DNA of 64,000 bases from positions 15,388-79,387 of the forward strand of contig JAXMJH010000092.1 of assembly GCA_034376725.1 (NCBI GenBank). The letters run 5' to 3'. Both the position numbers and the translations under genes were made by a program. The notes below the pieces were generated by a model. The model saw only the letters and a list, made by a program, of their open reading frames with translations. It was not told where the DNA came from and made no database searches. Below, piece by piece: positions 44,157 through 53,705 of the stretch. Within the stretch, counting starts at the first letter, position 1; each line of letters opens with the position of its first letter. The stretch comes from UBA11164 sp034376725 (lineage in GTDB: Bacteria > Pseudomonadota > Gammaproteobacteria > Xanthomonadales > Xanthomonadaceae).

Positions 44157-45639
44157 GGCGCTGTCCGGCGGCCTGGAGCGACGCCTTCATCCGCTGTCGT
44201 GGCTGTTTGTACTGCTGGCCAGCCTGCGCGAGTTTGCTGTGCCGCTGCTGGCCGCGCTGGTCTTTGGCAGCCGCAGCGAATCGCCCTGGGAGCTGATCGG
44301 CCTGATCGGCGGCGGCCTTCTGGCGGTTAACGCGGTGGTGGCTTATTTCAGCTATCGATTCCGCATCGACCATGACGAGCTGATGATCCGAAGCGGCGTC
44401 TTTCAGCGTCAGTTGCGGCATATTCCGTTCCGCCGGATTCACAACGTCACCGTTCATCAGAACCTGCTGCATCGCCTGCTGGGAGTGGCCGAGGTCAAGC
44501 TCGAATCCGCCGGCGGCGTGAAGCCCGAGGCGCACATGCGGGTGCTGCGCCTGTCCGACGCCCAGGCGCTGGAGGCGCTGGTACGCCGTCGCGGTGCGGC
44601 GGCCGACGACTGCCAACCAGAGCCGGTCGGATCGCCGCCGCTGCTGGCGCTGGATACCGCCGAGCTGGTGCGCCTGGGATTGATTTCCAATCGCGGCATG
44701 GTGCTGGTGGCGGCGATCATCGGCGTGCTGGCGCAATCGGGTTCGAATGTTTTCAGCAATCTCGTCGAGCGGGCATCGGCCCCGGTCATCGGCTGGGTCG
44801 CATCGACCCAGATGGGCCTGCTGTCCTGGGTCGTCGGCGGGCTTCTGGTATTCCTGATGCTGGCTGCGGCGCTGCGGCTGCTTTCGGTGCTGCTGGCGAT
44901 CGCCCGCTTTCACGGCTTCACGCTTCAACAGGAGGAAGACCGGCTGCGGGTCGATGCCGGGCTGCTCACCCGGATCCGGGCCAATGCGCCGCTGCGCCGA
45001 ATCCAGGCCTGGCACCGGCACGAAAGCCTGCTGCACCGCTGGTTCGGCCGGCAGAGCCTGAGCGTCGATACCGCCACCACGGTGGCCGCCAATCAGACCA
45101 ACTCGCTGCGCGAGCTGGTGCCGCTGGCGACCGCCGAGCGGATCGATGACCTGCTCGCCGGCTGGCTGCCAAACGCCGACTGGCAACGTCGCCAATGGCA
45201 CCCGATTCACCCACGGGCCTGGCGACGCATGCTCAAGCTGCCGGTGTTCATCACCCTTGCTGCAAGCGTGGCGCTGAGCCTGCGCGTTGGGCCGATGGCG
45301 TTCTGGCTGCTGTTGCTGCTGCCCTGGTGGCTGCTGCGCGCCCGCAAGCTGGCGCACTGCCTGCGCTACAGCGTCGACCCGCATCTGGTGGCGATTCGCT
45401 CGGGCTGGCTGGGCCGGCACTGGCGGTTTGCCGAAATCGCCAAACTGCAGGGTCTCCGCCTCACCCGCTCACCGTTCGACCGGCGCACCGGCATGGCCAC
45501 CCTCTGGCTGGACACCGCCGGCGCCAGCGGCAACCCGATGGCGCCCACCCTGCGCATTCCCTACCTGCCCGAAGCCGAAGCCCGACGGTTGCTGACCGAC
45601 CTGAGCGAGCGGATCGCCGCGACGCGGTTGAAGTGGTAG
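44146..45639 (+). CDS. bPH_2-domain membrane protein, YdbT-like (three PH repeats)
   Basis: 497 aa. Three units of paired membrane helices each followed by a bPH_2 domain (about 60-140, 225-320, 390-490; for example RIDHDELMIRSGVFQRQLRHIPFRRIHNVTVHQN). This is the usual YdbT architecture. The ATG at 44146 overlaps the YdbS-like gene by 11 bp. With lpxL it forms a tightly coupled three-gene unit. Confidence 0.8.
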   Translation: MPSEALSGGLERRLHPLSWLFVLLASLREFAVPLLAALVFGSRSESPWELIGLIGGGLLAVNAVVAYFSYRFRIDHDELMIRSGVFQRQLRHIPFRRIHNVTVHQNLLHRLLGVAEVKLESAGGVKPEAHMRVLRLSDAQALEALVRRRGAAADDCQPEPVGSPPLLALDTAELVRLGLISNRGMVLVAAIIGVLAQSGSNVFSNLVERASAPVIGWVASTQMGLLSWVVGGLLVFLMLAAALRLLSVLLAIARFHGFTLQQEEDRLRVDAGLLTRIRANAPLRRIQAWHRHESLLHRWFGRQSLSVDTATTVAANQTNSLRELVPLATAERIDDLLAGWLPNADWQRRQWHPIHPRAWRRMLKLPVFITLAASVALSLRVGPMAFWLLLLLPWWLLRARKLAHCLRYSVDPHLVAIRSGWLGRHWRFAEIAKLQGLRLTRSPFDRRTGMATLWLDTAGASGNPMAPTLRIPYLPEAEARRLLTDLSERIAATRLKW

Positions 45640-45642
45640 AGG

Positions 45643-45807
45643 CCGGGAATCGGGAATAGGGAATAGGGAATCGTAGAAGCGTCGCGGTGTCGATCCGTTG
45701 CGTGGTTTGTTCGATTGCGTACACGCCCCCGACCCGGCGGCTTTTCCATTCCCGATTCCCCATTCCCAGCTCTACCGATTCCCGATTCCCTATTCCCCAT
45801 TCCCAGC
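45643..45807. repeat. Inverted arrays of GGGAAT(C/A)-type repeats between convergent genes
   Basis: 45643-45672 repeats GGGAATCGGGAATAGGGAAT. 45745-45807 carries the reverse complement several times (TTCCCATTCCCGATTCCCCA and similar). The two arms could fold into a long hairpin between the convergent ydbT-like and trkH genes and may serve as a bidirectional terminator. Similar intergenic repeats occur in xanthomonad genomes. Confidence 0.75.
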
Positions 45808-45816
45808 CCCCAAGAG

Positions 45817-47271
45817 CTACTGCCGCCAGAAACCCGGCATCAACAGCACCAGCACGGTGAACACTTCCAGGCGGCCCATGATCATCGCGATGATGCCCAG
45901 CCAGACCGCACCGCTGTTGACGCTGCTGAAGTTGCTGGCGACCTCGCCGAGGCCTGGGCCGAGGTTGGTCAGGGTGGCGGTGGCGGCGCCGAAGCTGGAG
46001 AGGATGTCCAGGCCGGTGGCGTTCATCGCCAGCACCAGGACCACGAAACACAGCATCCACAGGCCGACGAAGCCGCTGACCGACAGCACCACGCTCTCCG
46101 AGACCCGCTTGCCGCCCATCTTGACCAGAAACTGGCCCTTGGGATGTACCAGCTGGCGCACTTCGCGAAAGCCCTGGCGCAACAGCATCATTACCCGCGC
46201 CACCTTGATGCCGCCGACGGTGGAGCCCGCGCAACCGCCGATGAACGCCAGCCCGAGCAGCAGCAGCGGCGCCACGCCGGCCCAGTGATTGAATCCGGTG
46301 GTCGCAAAGCCGGTGGTGGTCAGGTTGGAGACGACCTGGAAGGTGCCGTGCCTCACGCTCTCGCCCAGCGAGTTGAAGCTGCCGCCCAGCCACAAGGTCA
46401 GCGCGATGATGGTGCTGGCGCCGACGATGATGCGCAAGTAGGTTCGCAACTCGGAGTCGGCGAAATAGACCGTAGTGGTGGCGCGCCGCCAGGCGACGTA
46501 GTGCAGTCCAAAATTGATGCCGCCCAGGATCATGAACAGGATCGCCACCCAGTCGATGATCGGGTTGTTCCAGTAATCGAAAGCCGCGTCGTGGGTGGAA
46601 AAACCGGCCGTCGACACGGTCGACATGGCGTGACCGACCGCGTCGAACAGCGACATGCCGGCCAGCCAGTAGGCCAGTGCGCACAGTGCGGTCAGCGCGG
46701 CATAGACCGTCCACAGCGCCTTGGCGGTTTCGGCGATCCGCGGGGTGAGTTTGGTGTCCTTGCCGGGTCCGGTCGATTCGGCGCGAAACAGTTGGGTACC
46801 GCCGATCTTGAGCATCGGCAGGATCGCCACCGCCAGGATCACGATGCCCATGCCGCCGAGAAACTGCAGCAGCTGTCGGTAGAACAACACGCTTTTAGGC
46901 AGTGCATCCAGACCGACGATGATGGTTGCCCCGGTGGTGGTCAGCCCGGAGGTCGCTTCGAACAGCGCTGCGGTGAAATTCAGATGCGGCGGCGCATACA
47001 TGAAGGGCAGCGCCGAGACCACGCTGGCCGCCACCCAGGTCAAGGTGACGATGACGAAGCCGTCGCGCAGACGCAGCTCGTAGACCACGCGCCGCACCGG
47101 CCAGAACAACGCCACGCCCAGCAGAGCGCTCAACGCGAAACTGGAAAAGAACACGTGCGCCACCGGCTCGTCCAGCGCCAGCGCCAGCAGTGCCGGCGGC
47201 AGCTTGCTGAGCGAGGAAAACGCGATGATCATGCCCAGCACGCGCTGGATCGCCGCCAACCGACGGTTCAC
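45817..47271 (-). CDS. trkH: Trk potassium uptake membrane subunit TrkH
   Basis: 484 aa with four M1-P-M2 repeats. Selectivity-filter glycines are seen in TSGLTTTGAT, STAGFSTHD, TTGFATTGFN and a fourth repeat near SFGAATATLTNLGPG. It forms the K+ pore gated by TrkA. The GTG start overlaps the trkA stop as GTGA. Confidence 0.93.
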   Translation of the reverse strand: MNRRLAAIQRVLGMIIAFSSLSKLPPALLALALDEPVAHVFFSSFALSALLGVALFWPVRRVVYELRLRDGFVIVTLTWVAASVVSALPFMYAPPHLNFTAALFEATSGLTTTGATIIVGLDALPKSVLFYRQLLQFLGGMGIVILAVAILPMLKIGGTQLFRAESTGPGKDTKLTPRIAETAKALWTVYAALTALCALAYWLAGMSLFDAVGHAMSTVSTAGFSTHDAAFDYWNNPIIDWVAILFMILGGINFGLHYVAWRRATTTVYFADSELRTYLRIIVGASTIIALTLWLGGSFNSLGESVRHGTFQVVSNLTTTGFATTGFNHWAGVAPLLLLGLAFIGGCAGSTVGGIKVARVMMLLRQGFREVRQLVHPKGQFLVKMGGKRVSESVVLSVSGFVGLWMLCFVVLVLAMNATGLDILSSFGAATATLTNLGPGLGEVASNFSSVNSGAVWLGIIAMIMGRLEVFTVLVLLMPGFWRQ

Positions 47272-48644
47272 AGCCAGGTCGCTCCGGCCTGAAACAGCGC
47301 GGTGAGCTGCGGCAACTGGCTCTTGTCCATGAGAAACACGATCAGATGGTCTTCCGGTTCGATCACCACATCGTGGTGGGCGATCAGCAGGGTGTTGCCG
47401 CGCACTACGCCGCCGATGGTGGCCGAGCTGGGCAGGTCGATCTCCTCCAGTCCGCGACCGATGGCGCGCGAACTGCGCGCATCGCCACGCACCACCACCT
47501 CGATCACTTCTGCTGCACCGCGCCGCAGCGAGTAGACCTGGGCCGGCGCGCCCTCGCGGATGTGCGCCAGCAATGCGCCGAGGGTGATCTGTTGCGGACT
47601 GACCGCGATGTCGATGCTGCCGCCCTGCACCAGGTCGGCGTATGCCGGGCGATTGATCAGCGCCATCACCCGGCTGCAGCCGAGCCGCTTGGCCAGCATC
47701 GCCGAGAGGATGTTGGCCTCGTCGTCGTTGGTCAGTCCGCAGTAGATGTCGGTCTGATCGATGTTCTCCTCGCGCAGCAGTTCCTCGTCGGCAGCATCGC
47801 CGACCAGGACGATGGAGTTGACCAGGTCTTCCGAGATGGCGCGGGCGCGCTCGCGCGAGTGCTCGAGAATCTTCACCGAATAGCGGTTCTCCAGGGACCG
47901 GGCCAGCGCGCGGCCGATGTTGCCGCCGCCGGCGATGAATACCCGCCGGGCCGGGTGACCGTCGACCCGGCGCAGTTCGTTCATCACGAGGCGGATATCG
48001 CGCGGCGCGGCCAGAAAAAACACTTCGTCATCGGCCTCGATGATGGTGTTGCCTTCCGGCTTCACCGCGCGATGCCCGCGGTAGATCGCCGCGACCCGGG
48101 CATCGACCTTGGGCAGATGCTGGCGCAACTCGCGTATCTGGTGGCCGACCAGCGCCCCGCCGGGCACGGCGCGCACGCCGACCAACTGAGCATGACCGTT
48201 GGCGAAATCCAGCACCTGCAGTGCGCCCGGATACTCAATTAGTCGCTCGACATGCTTGCAGACCAGATGCTCGGGGCTGATGGCAGCGGTCACGGCGGGG
48301 TGTTCGCCGAGCGTGAGCGAATCGACCTGCATGTATTCGGCTTCGCGCAACCGGGCCACGCGGGTCGGCGTGCGGTAGCGGGTGCGGGCGACGTGGCAGG
48401 CAACCAGATTCACCTCATCGCTGGAAGTGACCGCGACGATCATCTCGGCGTCCTCGGCCCCGGCCTGGCCCAGCACGCTGGGCAGCGAAGCGTGACCGAC
48501 CACGGTACGAATATCGAGCCGCTCGACCAGCGCGCGCAGCCGATTGATGTCGGTGTCGACCACGGTGATGTCGTTGTTCTCCGAGGCCAGCGCCGCAGCC
48601 ACCGAGGAACCGACCTGACCAGCCCCGAGAATCAGTATTTTCAT
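47268..48644 (-). CDS. trkA: Trk potassium uptake regulatory subunit TrkA
   Basis: 458 aa with two RCK units. Each starts with a nucleotide-binding Rossmann loop (MKILILGAGQVGSSVAAAL and RRVFIAGGGNIGRALARSL), and each is followed by a TrkA-C domain. It binds NAD(H)/ATP and gates TrkH on the cytoplasmic face. The ATG at 48644 has GGGGGAAGG upstream; the longer frame to 48854 is not used. Confidence 0.94.
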   Translation of the reverse strand: MKILILGAGQVGSSVAAALASENNDITVVDTDINRLRALVERLDIRTVVGHASLPSVLGQAGAEDAEMIVAVTSSDEVNLVACHVARTRYRTPTRVARLREAEYMQVDSLTLGEHPAVTAAISPEHLVCKHVERLIEYPGALQVLDFANGHAQLVGVRAVPGGALVGHQIRELRQHLPKVDARVAAIYRGHRAVKPEGNTIIEADDEVFFLAAPRDIRLVMNELRRVDGHPARRVFIAGGGNIGRALARSLENRYSVKILEHSRERARAISEDLVNSIVLVGDAADEELLREENIDQTDIYCGLTNDDEANILSAMLAKRLGCSRVMALINRPAYADLVQGGSIDIAVSPQQITLGALLAHIREGAPAQVYSLRRGAAEVIEVVVRGDARSSRAIGRGLEEIDLPSSATIGGVVRGNTLLIAHHDVVIEPEDHLIVFLMDKSQLPQLTALFQAGATWL

Positions 48645-48826
48645 GTCGCCTTCCCCCAACCGGCTTACGGTGCGGTGAGCGGCAATTGTAGTCGTTTGCC
48701 GCCGTCGGGACGGCTGGCCGCGCGCAATCAGCGGGTGGCTGATCGGCGCCAGAGCCGATCGCACCCGCGCGCCGCGCGCCTGATGGCCCGGTGCTTGCGT
48801 GGTCACGGAGGCGCAAAGATGCGGGT

Positions 48827-48832
48827 TAAGCT
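48827..48832 (+). promoter_or_regulatory. -10-like hexamer TAAGCT 6 nt before the GT2 gene
   Basis: GCGGGTTAAGCT, then 6 nt, then ATG at 48839. It has the same geometry as the elements before dusA, plsY, the SPOR gene and lpxL. Confidence 0.38.
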
Positions 48833-48838
48833 GTGGCA

Positions 48839-49630
48839 ATGCCGGCCAACGCATCCATTGAAACCACCGTTGCGCTCAGCGGCGTGGTGATCTGCTGCAA
48901 CGAGGCGGATCGGATCGCGCGCTGCGTGACCACCCTGCGCCGGATCTGCAGGGAGGTGATCGTGCTCGACTCGGGTTCCAGCGACAACACCGTGGCCATC
49001 GCGCGCGCTGCCGGCGCCGAGGTCGAGCATCAGGAGTGGCTGGGTTTTGCCGGCCAGAAGAACATCGCCATCTCGCGCGCCAGTCAGCCCTGGGTGCTGG
49101 TGCTGGACGCCGACGAATGGCTGGCGCCGAGCGCGCCGGCCCGGATCCGGGCACTGTTCGAGAGCGGCGAGGTCGACAGCGCCGATGTCTGGCAACTGCC
49201 GCGCCGCACGCGGTTTCTCGGCCGCACGTTGCAATTCGGCGGCTGGGGCAACGAGTGGCTGCCCAGGCTGTTTCGCGCCGGCTGTCGCTACCTGCCGACC
49301 CGCGACAGCGAGCGGCTGGACATGCGCGGCAAGCGTCGACGGCGCATCAAGGCGCGCATCGACCACGACACCGCGCGCTCGCTTTCCGAGTACCGCGCCA
49401 AGCTGGATCGTTACGCCCACCTGTTTGCCCGCCAGAAACATTCGCTGGGCCGCGACGCGGTGTGGCTGGACCCGACCCTGCACGCGGTCGCCTACTGGCT
49501 GAAGAACTACATCCTGCGCGGCGGGTTTCTGGATGGCCGGGCCGGCTATCTGTACCACGCCAGCCACGCGCTGTACGTTTACCGGAAGTACGCCCGGCTC
49601 TACGCTTTGCGCGACGTCGACGATCGCTGA
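48839..49630 (+). CDS. Family 2 glycosyltransferase, WaaE/KdtX-like
   Basis: 263 aa GT-A fold. SGVVICCNEADRIARCVTTL binds the nucleotide sugar, LDSGSSDNTVAIA follows, and LVLDADEWL holds the DxD metal motif. NIAISRASQPW and GGWGNEWLPRLFR are typical of LPS-core beta-1,4-glucosyltransferases of the WaaE type. It probably acts at the cytoplasmic face on the LPS inner core; the acceptor is not readable from sequence. Confidence 0.82.
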   Translation: MPANASIETTVALSGVVICCNEADRIARCVTTLRRICREVIVLDSGSSDNTVAIARAAGAEVEHQEWLGFAGQKNIAISRASQPWVLVLDADEWLAPSAPARIRALFESGEVDSADVWQLPRRTRFLGRTLQFGGWGNEWLPRLFRAGCRYLPTRDSERLDMRGKRRRRIKARIDHDTARSLSEYRAKLDRYAHLFARQKHSLGRDAVWLDPTLHAVAYWLKNYILRGGFLDGRAGYLYHASHALYVYRKYARLYALRDVDDR

Positions 49631-49696
49631 CCGTCGGGCCGGTGGATCGGTCGCATCGCCGCAAAGTGATCCCGACGCAGCGAAACCTGGGCGACT

Positions 49697-51436
49697 TCAG
49701 TAGCCCGCATCGCGCACCTGATTTGTCCCTCGCTCGGCCGCCGGATTGCCGGGACAGTCCCTGGCGGCCTGCCCCGGCACCAGCCACCAGTGGCGTCGGT
49801 TGGCGACGCCGAGATCGACTGCGGCCGAGCGATCGACACAGCTGCCAAGCTGCGCCTGTTCGACCAGCAGCGCTCGGGCATCGGGTCGCTGCCCGAGCCA
49901 GGTCAGTCCGCGCCGCCACTGCACCGGATGGGCGAGCGAAAAACCGAACTCGACTACCGGGCCGACGCGCTGCAGCAACATCTGTTCGCGCCAGCCGACC
50001 AGGCCGATGGCGGTTTCCGGACCGGCCCGGTCGCGGGCCTCTTGCATCAGCTGCCGGCCGGAACTCGACGCATCGAGTAGCGGGTAGAAGGCCAGTCCGT
50101 AGCTGGCGAACAGAACCAGTTGCGCGGCCAGAAGGGCGGTCAGAAACGAGCGTCGGGCGGAACCGACCAGCACCAGCAGCAGGATCGCGCCGGTAACCAG
50201 GGTCAGCCACCAGATGCCGGCAAATCCCGGATCGAGGCCGCGACGACTCACCAAGCGCTCGGCAAACTCCGGGGTGTCGGTCAACGCCCACACGCTGCCG
50301 CCGATCAGTGCCAGGCCCACGAAGCCGTACAGGCCCAATCCGAGCCGGCGCGGCCAGGGCCGGGCCGCGACTGCCGCCAGCCACGGCGCCGCGGCCAGCG
50401 CGATGGCCGGCAACGCGGGCAGGATGTAGACATCGCGCTTTCCGCTGCTCAGCGTGAAAAACACAAGCACCAGGCCCGCCCAAGCCAACGGCAACCAGAC
50501 GCGCGCGTCGGCCTGCCGCCAAGCATCGCGCCAGGGGCGGATCAGCCACGGCAATGCCAGGCTGAGCGGCAACCAGGCAAAGGCGATGACCTCCAGGAAA
50601 TACCAGGCCGGCTGCCGATGCATCCAGGCGTCGGCGTAGCGCACGGCGGTCTGGCGGAACAGGATCTCCTCCAGGTAGGCCCGGTGCTCGGGCTGGCCGC
50701 CGATCAGCGCGATCGACACCACCGGCACCAACCACAGCGCCAGCGCCAGGCAGAACGCCAGCCCGCCCAGCCCCCAGCGCAGCCGGTTGCCCGGTGCCAT
50801 ATGCGCCAGCCCGCTCCAGCCGCCACGCTGCATCAACCACCACGGCAGCAGCACCAGCAGCGGCAGAAATCCCACTCCCTTGGCGATCACCCCGAGCCCC
50901 GCCGCAAAGCAGCCGGCCCAGAACCAGCGCCAGTCCGGCCCGAGCAGCAGGTGGCGCAGCAGCCCGTACAGACTCAGCGTGGTGAGCAGCACCAGGGTCG
51001 GGTCTATCTGCGCGCTCCGAGCATGGAACACGAAGTGCACGCAGACCAACAGGGCACCACCTGCCCAGACCGCCACTTCACGGCCCCACAGGCGTCGGGC
51101 CAGATCCCAGGTCAGCGCGACGGTGGCCAGCGCGGCCAGCAGCGAGGGCAGCAGAAAGCTGCCGCGCCAGCCGCCGGTGAGCCAATGACTGGCGGCCAGC
51201 AACCAGAAGAAAACCGGTGGCTTGTCGGCATAAAGTTCGTGTCCGCGGTGCGGAAACCACCACTCGCCGCTGCTGAGCATTTGCTGGGCCACCAGCACGA
51301 AGCGTGGTTCGTCGGCTGGCCACGGATCGCGCAGGCCGATGCCCAGGCCAATCAGCGCAGTGCCGTAGACCAACAACCAGAACAGATCGCGCGCTTGGGT
51401 CCGGTCGATCACGGCCGACCCCGGAAGACCGCCCAT
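49697..51436 (-). CDS. ArnT/PMT-type lipid-linked glycosyltransferase
   Basis: 579 aa GT-C membrane protein with about 11-12 helices. The first periplasmic loop has the acidic motif RDPWPADEPRFVLVAQQML, and GHELYADKPPVFFWLLA follows, both typical of the ArnT/PMT superfamily. ArnT moves L-Ara4N to lipid A. The donor here is uncertain because no arn pathway genes are nearby. It follows rsmB by 31 bp on the same strand and converges on the GT2 gene. Confidence 0.8.
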   Translation of the reverse strand: MGGLPGSAVIDRTQARDLFWLLVYGTALIGLGIGLRDPWPADEPRFVLVAQQMLSSGEWWFPHRGHELYADKPPVFFWLLAASHWLTGGWRGSFLLPSLLAALATVALTWDLARRLWGREVAVWAGGALLVCVHFVFHARSAQIDPTLVLLTTLSLYGLLRHLLLGPDWRWFWAGCFAAGLGVIAKGVGFLPLLVLLPWWLMQRGGWSGLAHMAPGNRLRWGLGGLAFCLALALWLVPVVSIALIGGQPEHRAYLEEILFRQTAVRYADAWMHRQPAWYFLEVIAFAWLPLSLALPWLIRPWRDAWRQADARVWLPLAWAGLVLVFFTLSSGKRDVYILPALPAIALAAAPWLAAVAARPWPRRLGLGLYGFVGLALIGGSVWALTDTPEFAERLVSRRGLDPGFAGIWWLTLVTGAILLLVLVGSARRSFLTALLAAQLVLFASYGLAFYPLLDASSSGRQLMQEARDRAGPETAIGLVGWREQMLLQRVGPVVEFGFSLAHPVQWRRGLTWLGQRPDARALLVEQAQLGSCVDRSAAVDLGVANRRHWWLVPGQAARDCPGNPAAERGTNQVRDAGY

Positions 51437-51467
51437 GCCGAGCGGGACCAGGCACCCGGCACCAGGG

Positions 51468-52781
51468 TCATGAATCTGCCCTTCGGCTCAGCAGGGCGTA
51501 GTAGAACCCGTCGCACTGCTCGTCGCCGGGCAGCCGTTGCCGGCCGACGTCGGCCTCGCGACCGGCCCAGTCCGGCAGCGGCAGCGCCTGCGCATCGGGC
51601 GTGCTGGCCAGAAACCGGCTGACCCGACCGCTATTTTCCTTGGCCAGCACCGAGCAGGTGACGTACAGCAGCACCCCGCCGGGACGCAGCAGCGGCCACA
51701 GCCCGGCCAGCAGTCGCGACTGTTGTGCGATCAATCCGGCGATATCGCGCTCGCGGCGGTGCCATTTGATGTCCGGCTGACGGCGAATGACACCGGTGGC
51801 GCTGCACGGCGCGTCGATCACGATGGCGTCGAACGGCCGGCCGTCCCACCAGTCGGCGGGCTTGCCGGCGTCGGCGGCCAGAACTGCTTCCAGCGGCCCC
51901 AGGCGCAGTCGGCTGAGGGTTTCTCCAGCCCGGTCCAGGCGTCGGGCATCGCAATCGAGCGCAGTCAACCGGATCGCCGGATGGCGCTCCAGCAAATGGG
52001 CGGCCTTGCCGCCCGGCGCGGCGCAGGCATCGAGTACCCGGGCATCGGCGGCGATCGGCAACAGGGCCGCCACGCGCTGCGCCGCGCCGTCCTGCACCGA
52101 GACCTGGCCCTCGGCCCAGCCCGGCAGGGTGGTCGGCGAACGCGGCGCATCGAGCACCAGTGCATCGTCGAAGCCGTCGGGCACCCGGTGGCCGATGCCG
52201 GCCTCAGCCAGCCGCGCGCAATAGTCGTCGCGGTCGATCTGCTGGCGATTGACCCGCAGCCACATCGGCGCGGCGAGGTTGTTCTGTTCGAGAATCTGCG
52301 GCCACTGCGTCGGCCAGTCGCGCTCCAGCGCGGCGACCAGCCAGTCCGGGTGGCTGGCGCGGATGGCCGGCGAGTCGCTCTGCGGCAGGCCTTCGCGCAA
52401 CGCGCGGCGCAGGATGGCGTTGACCAGACCCACCGCCTTGGGCCGATCCAGCAGGCGGGCCGCCTCGGCGGTCGCCGCCACGCTGGCGTGGGCCGGTAGC
52501 TGCATGGCGTCGATCTGCGCCAGACCGATGCGCAGCAGCGCGCCGATCCGGCCATCGCGGGACGGCAGCGGGCGGTCCATCCAGACACTCAGGGCGTGAT
52601 CGTAGCGCCGCTTCCAGCGTAGGGTCTCGAAGCACAGGGCCTCCAGCAAGGCCCGGTCGCGGCTGTCGGGCGTCTCGGCCAGCGCCGGGGCCAGCACCGC
52701 CTTCAACGAGCGGCCCTGATCGAGCACTGCGTGCAATACCTCTGCCGCGCGGGCGCGCAGCGCGGCGCCTGGCTGACTCAT
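51468..52781 (-). CDS. rsmB: 16S rRNA m5C967 methyltransferase
   Basis: 437 aa. An N-terminal NusB-like RNA-binding helical domain (1-150) precedes a SAM-dependent domain with DACAAPGGKAAHLLE, the motif IV cysteine DAPCSATGVIRRQPD and the catalytic cysteine in VTCSVLAKEN. The ATG overlaps the fmt stop as ATGA. This is the canonical def-fmt-rsmB order. Confidence 0.94.
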   Translation of the reverse strand: MSQPGAALRARAAEVLHAVLDQGRSLKAVLAPALAETPDSRDRALLEALCFETLRWKRRYDHALSVWMDRPLPSRDGRIGALLRIGLAQIDAMQLPAHASVAATAEAARLLDRPKAVGLVNAILRRALREGLPQSDSPAIRASHPDWLVAALERDWPTQWPQILEQNNLAAPMWLRVNRQQIDRDDYCARLAEAGIGHRVPDGFDDALVLDAPRSPTTLPGWAEGQVSVQDGAAQRVAALLPIAADARVLDACAAPGGKAAHLLERHPAIRLTALDCDARRLDRAGETLSRLRLGPLEAVLAADAGKPADWWDGRPFDAIVIDAPCSATGVIRRQPDIKWHRRERDIAGLIAQQSRLLAGLWPLLRPGGVLLYVTCSVLAKENSGRVSRFLASTPDAQALPLPDWAGREADVGRQRLPGDEQCDGFYYALLSRRADS

Positions 52782-53704
52782 GGTGTGCGCAGCTCGGGAT
52801 GGGCATTCAGGTAATCGGCGGCCGACACCGGACGGCCGCCTGCGCGCTGAACGCGGATCAGGCGGATCGCGCCCTCGGCGCAGGCCACGACGATGCCCTG
52901 GGCATCGGCGGCCAGTACGGTTCCGGGCCTTGCCGGCGCAGCGCCATCGGCGACACGCGCCTCATGCACACGCAGGCGCTGTCCGGCCAGGTCGGCCTCG
53001 GCCACCGGCCACGGATGCAGGGCACGGATCTTGCGGTCGATCTCGACAGCCGGCCGCGCCCAGTCGATAGCGGCTTCGGCCTTGTCCAGCTTGCGAGCAT
53101 GGCTGACGCCGGACTCGCTCTGCGCCACCGGCTGTGGCCGCAGGCCGGCACGCAGCAACTTGAGGCCGTCGGAAAGCACCTCGGCGCCGAGTTCGGCCAG
53201 CCGGTCATGCAGACTGCCGGCGGTCTCGTCGTCGGCGATCGGGGTTTCCAGACTCAGCAGCACCGGCCCGGTATCCGGTCCGGCTTCCATCTGCATCAGG
53301 CATACGCCGGTGCGGCCATCGCCGGCCTCAATGGCGCGCTGGATCGGCGCGGCACCGCGCCAGCGCGGCAGCAAGGAGGCATGAACGTTCCAGCACCCCA
53401 GACGCGGGATCGCCAGCACCGCGCGCGGCAGAATCAAACCATAGGCCACGACGATCATCAGATCGGGCGACAGTTGGCGCATCTCCTCGCGCGCCTCAGG
53501 CCCGCGCAGGCTGGCCGGCTGATGAACCGGCACGCCGAAGTCTTGGGCGGCCTGTTTGACCGGCGAGGCAGCCAACTGGCGCCCACGACCGGCCGGCCGG
53601 TCGGGCTGGGTGTAGACCGCTACCAGTTCGCCGAGAGAGGCGGCGACGCGCAGAGCCGGCAGCGCGAATGCCGGGCTGCCGGCGAACACCAGCCGCAGCG
53701 ACAT
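52778..53704 (-). CDS. fmt: Methionyl-tRNA formyltransferase
   Basis: 308 aa. VFAGSPAFALPALR, the formyl-donor site NVHASLLPRWRGAAPIQRAI with catalytic Asn and His, and a C-terminal OB-type tRNA-binding domain (about 205-308). It begins 1 bp after def and overlaps rsmB. Confidence 0.96.
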   Translation of the reverse strand: MSLRLVFAGSPAFALPALRVAASLGELVAVYTQPDRPAGRGRQLAASPVKQAAQDFGVPVHQPASLRGPEAREEMRQLSPDLMIVVAYGLILPRAVLAIPRLGCWNVHASLLPRWRGAAPIQRAIEAGDGRTGVCLMQMEAGPDTGPVLLSLETPIADDETAGSLHDRLAELGAEVLSDGLKLLRAGLRPQPVAQSESGVSHARKLDKAEAAIDWARPAVEIDRKIRALHPWPVAEADLAGQRLRVHEARVADGAAPARPGTVLAADAQGIVVACAEGAIRLIRVQRAGGRPVSAADYLNAHPELRTP

Positions 53705-53705
53705 C

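Noticed and set aside
45643..45807. CRISPR array
   Set aside because: Repeats are short, contiguous and inverted, with no spacers and no cas genes nearby.
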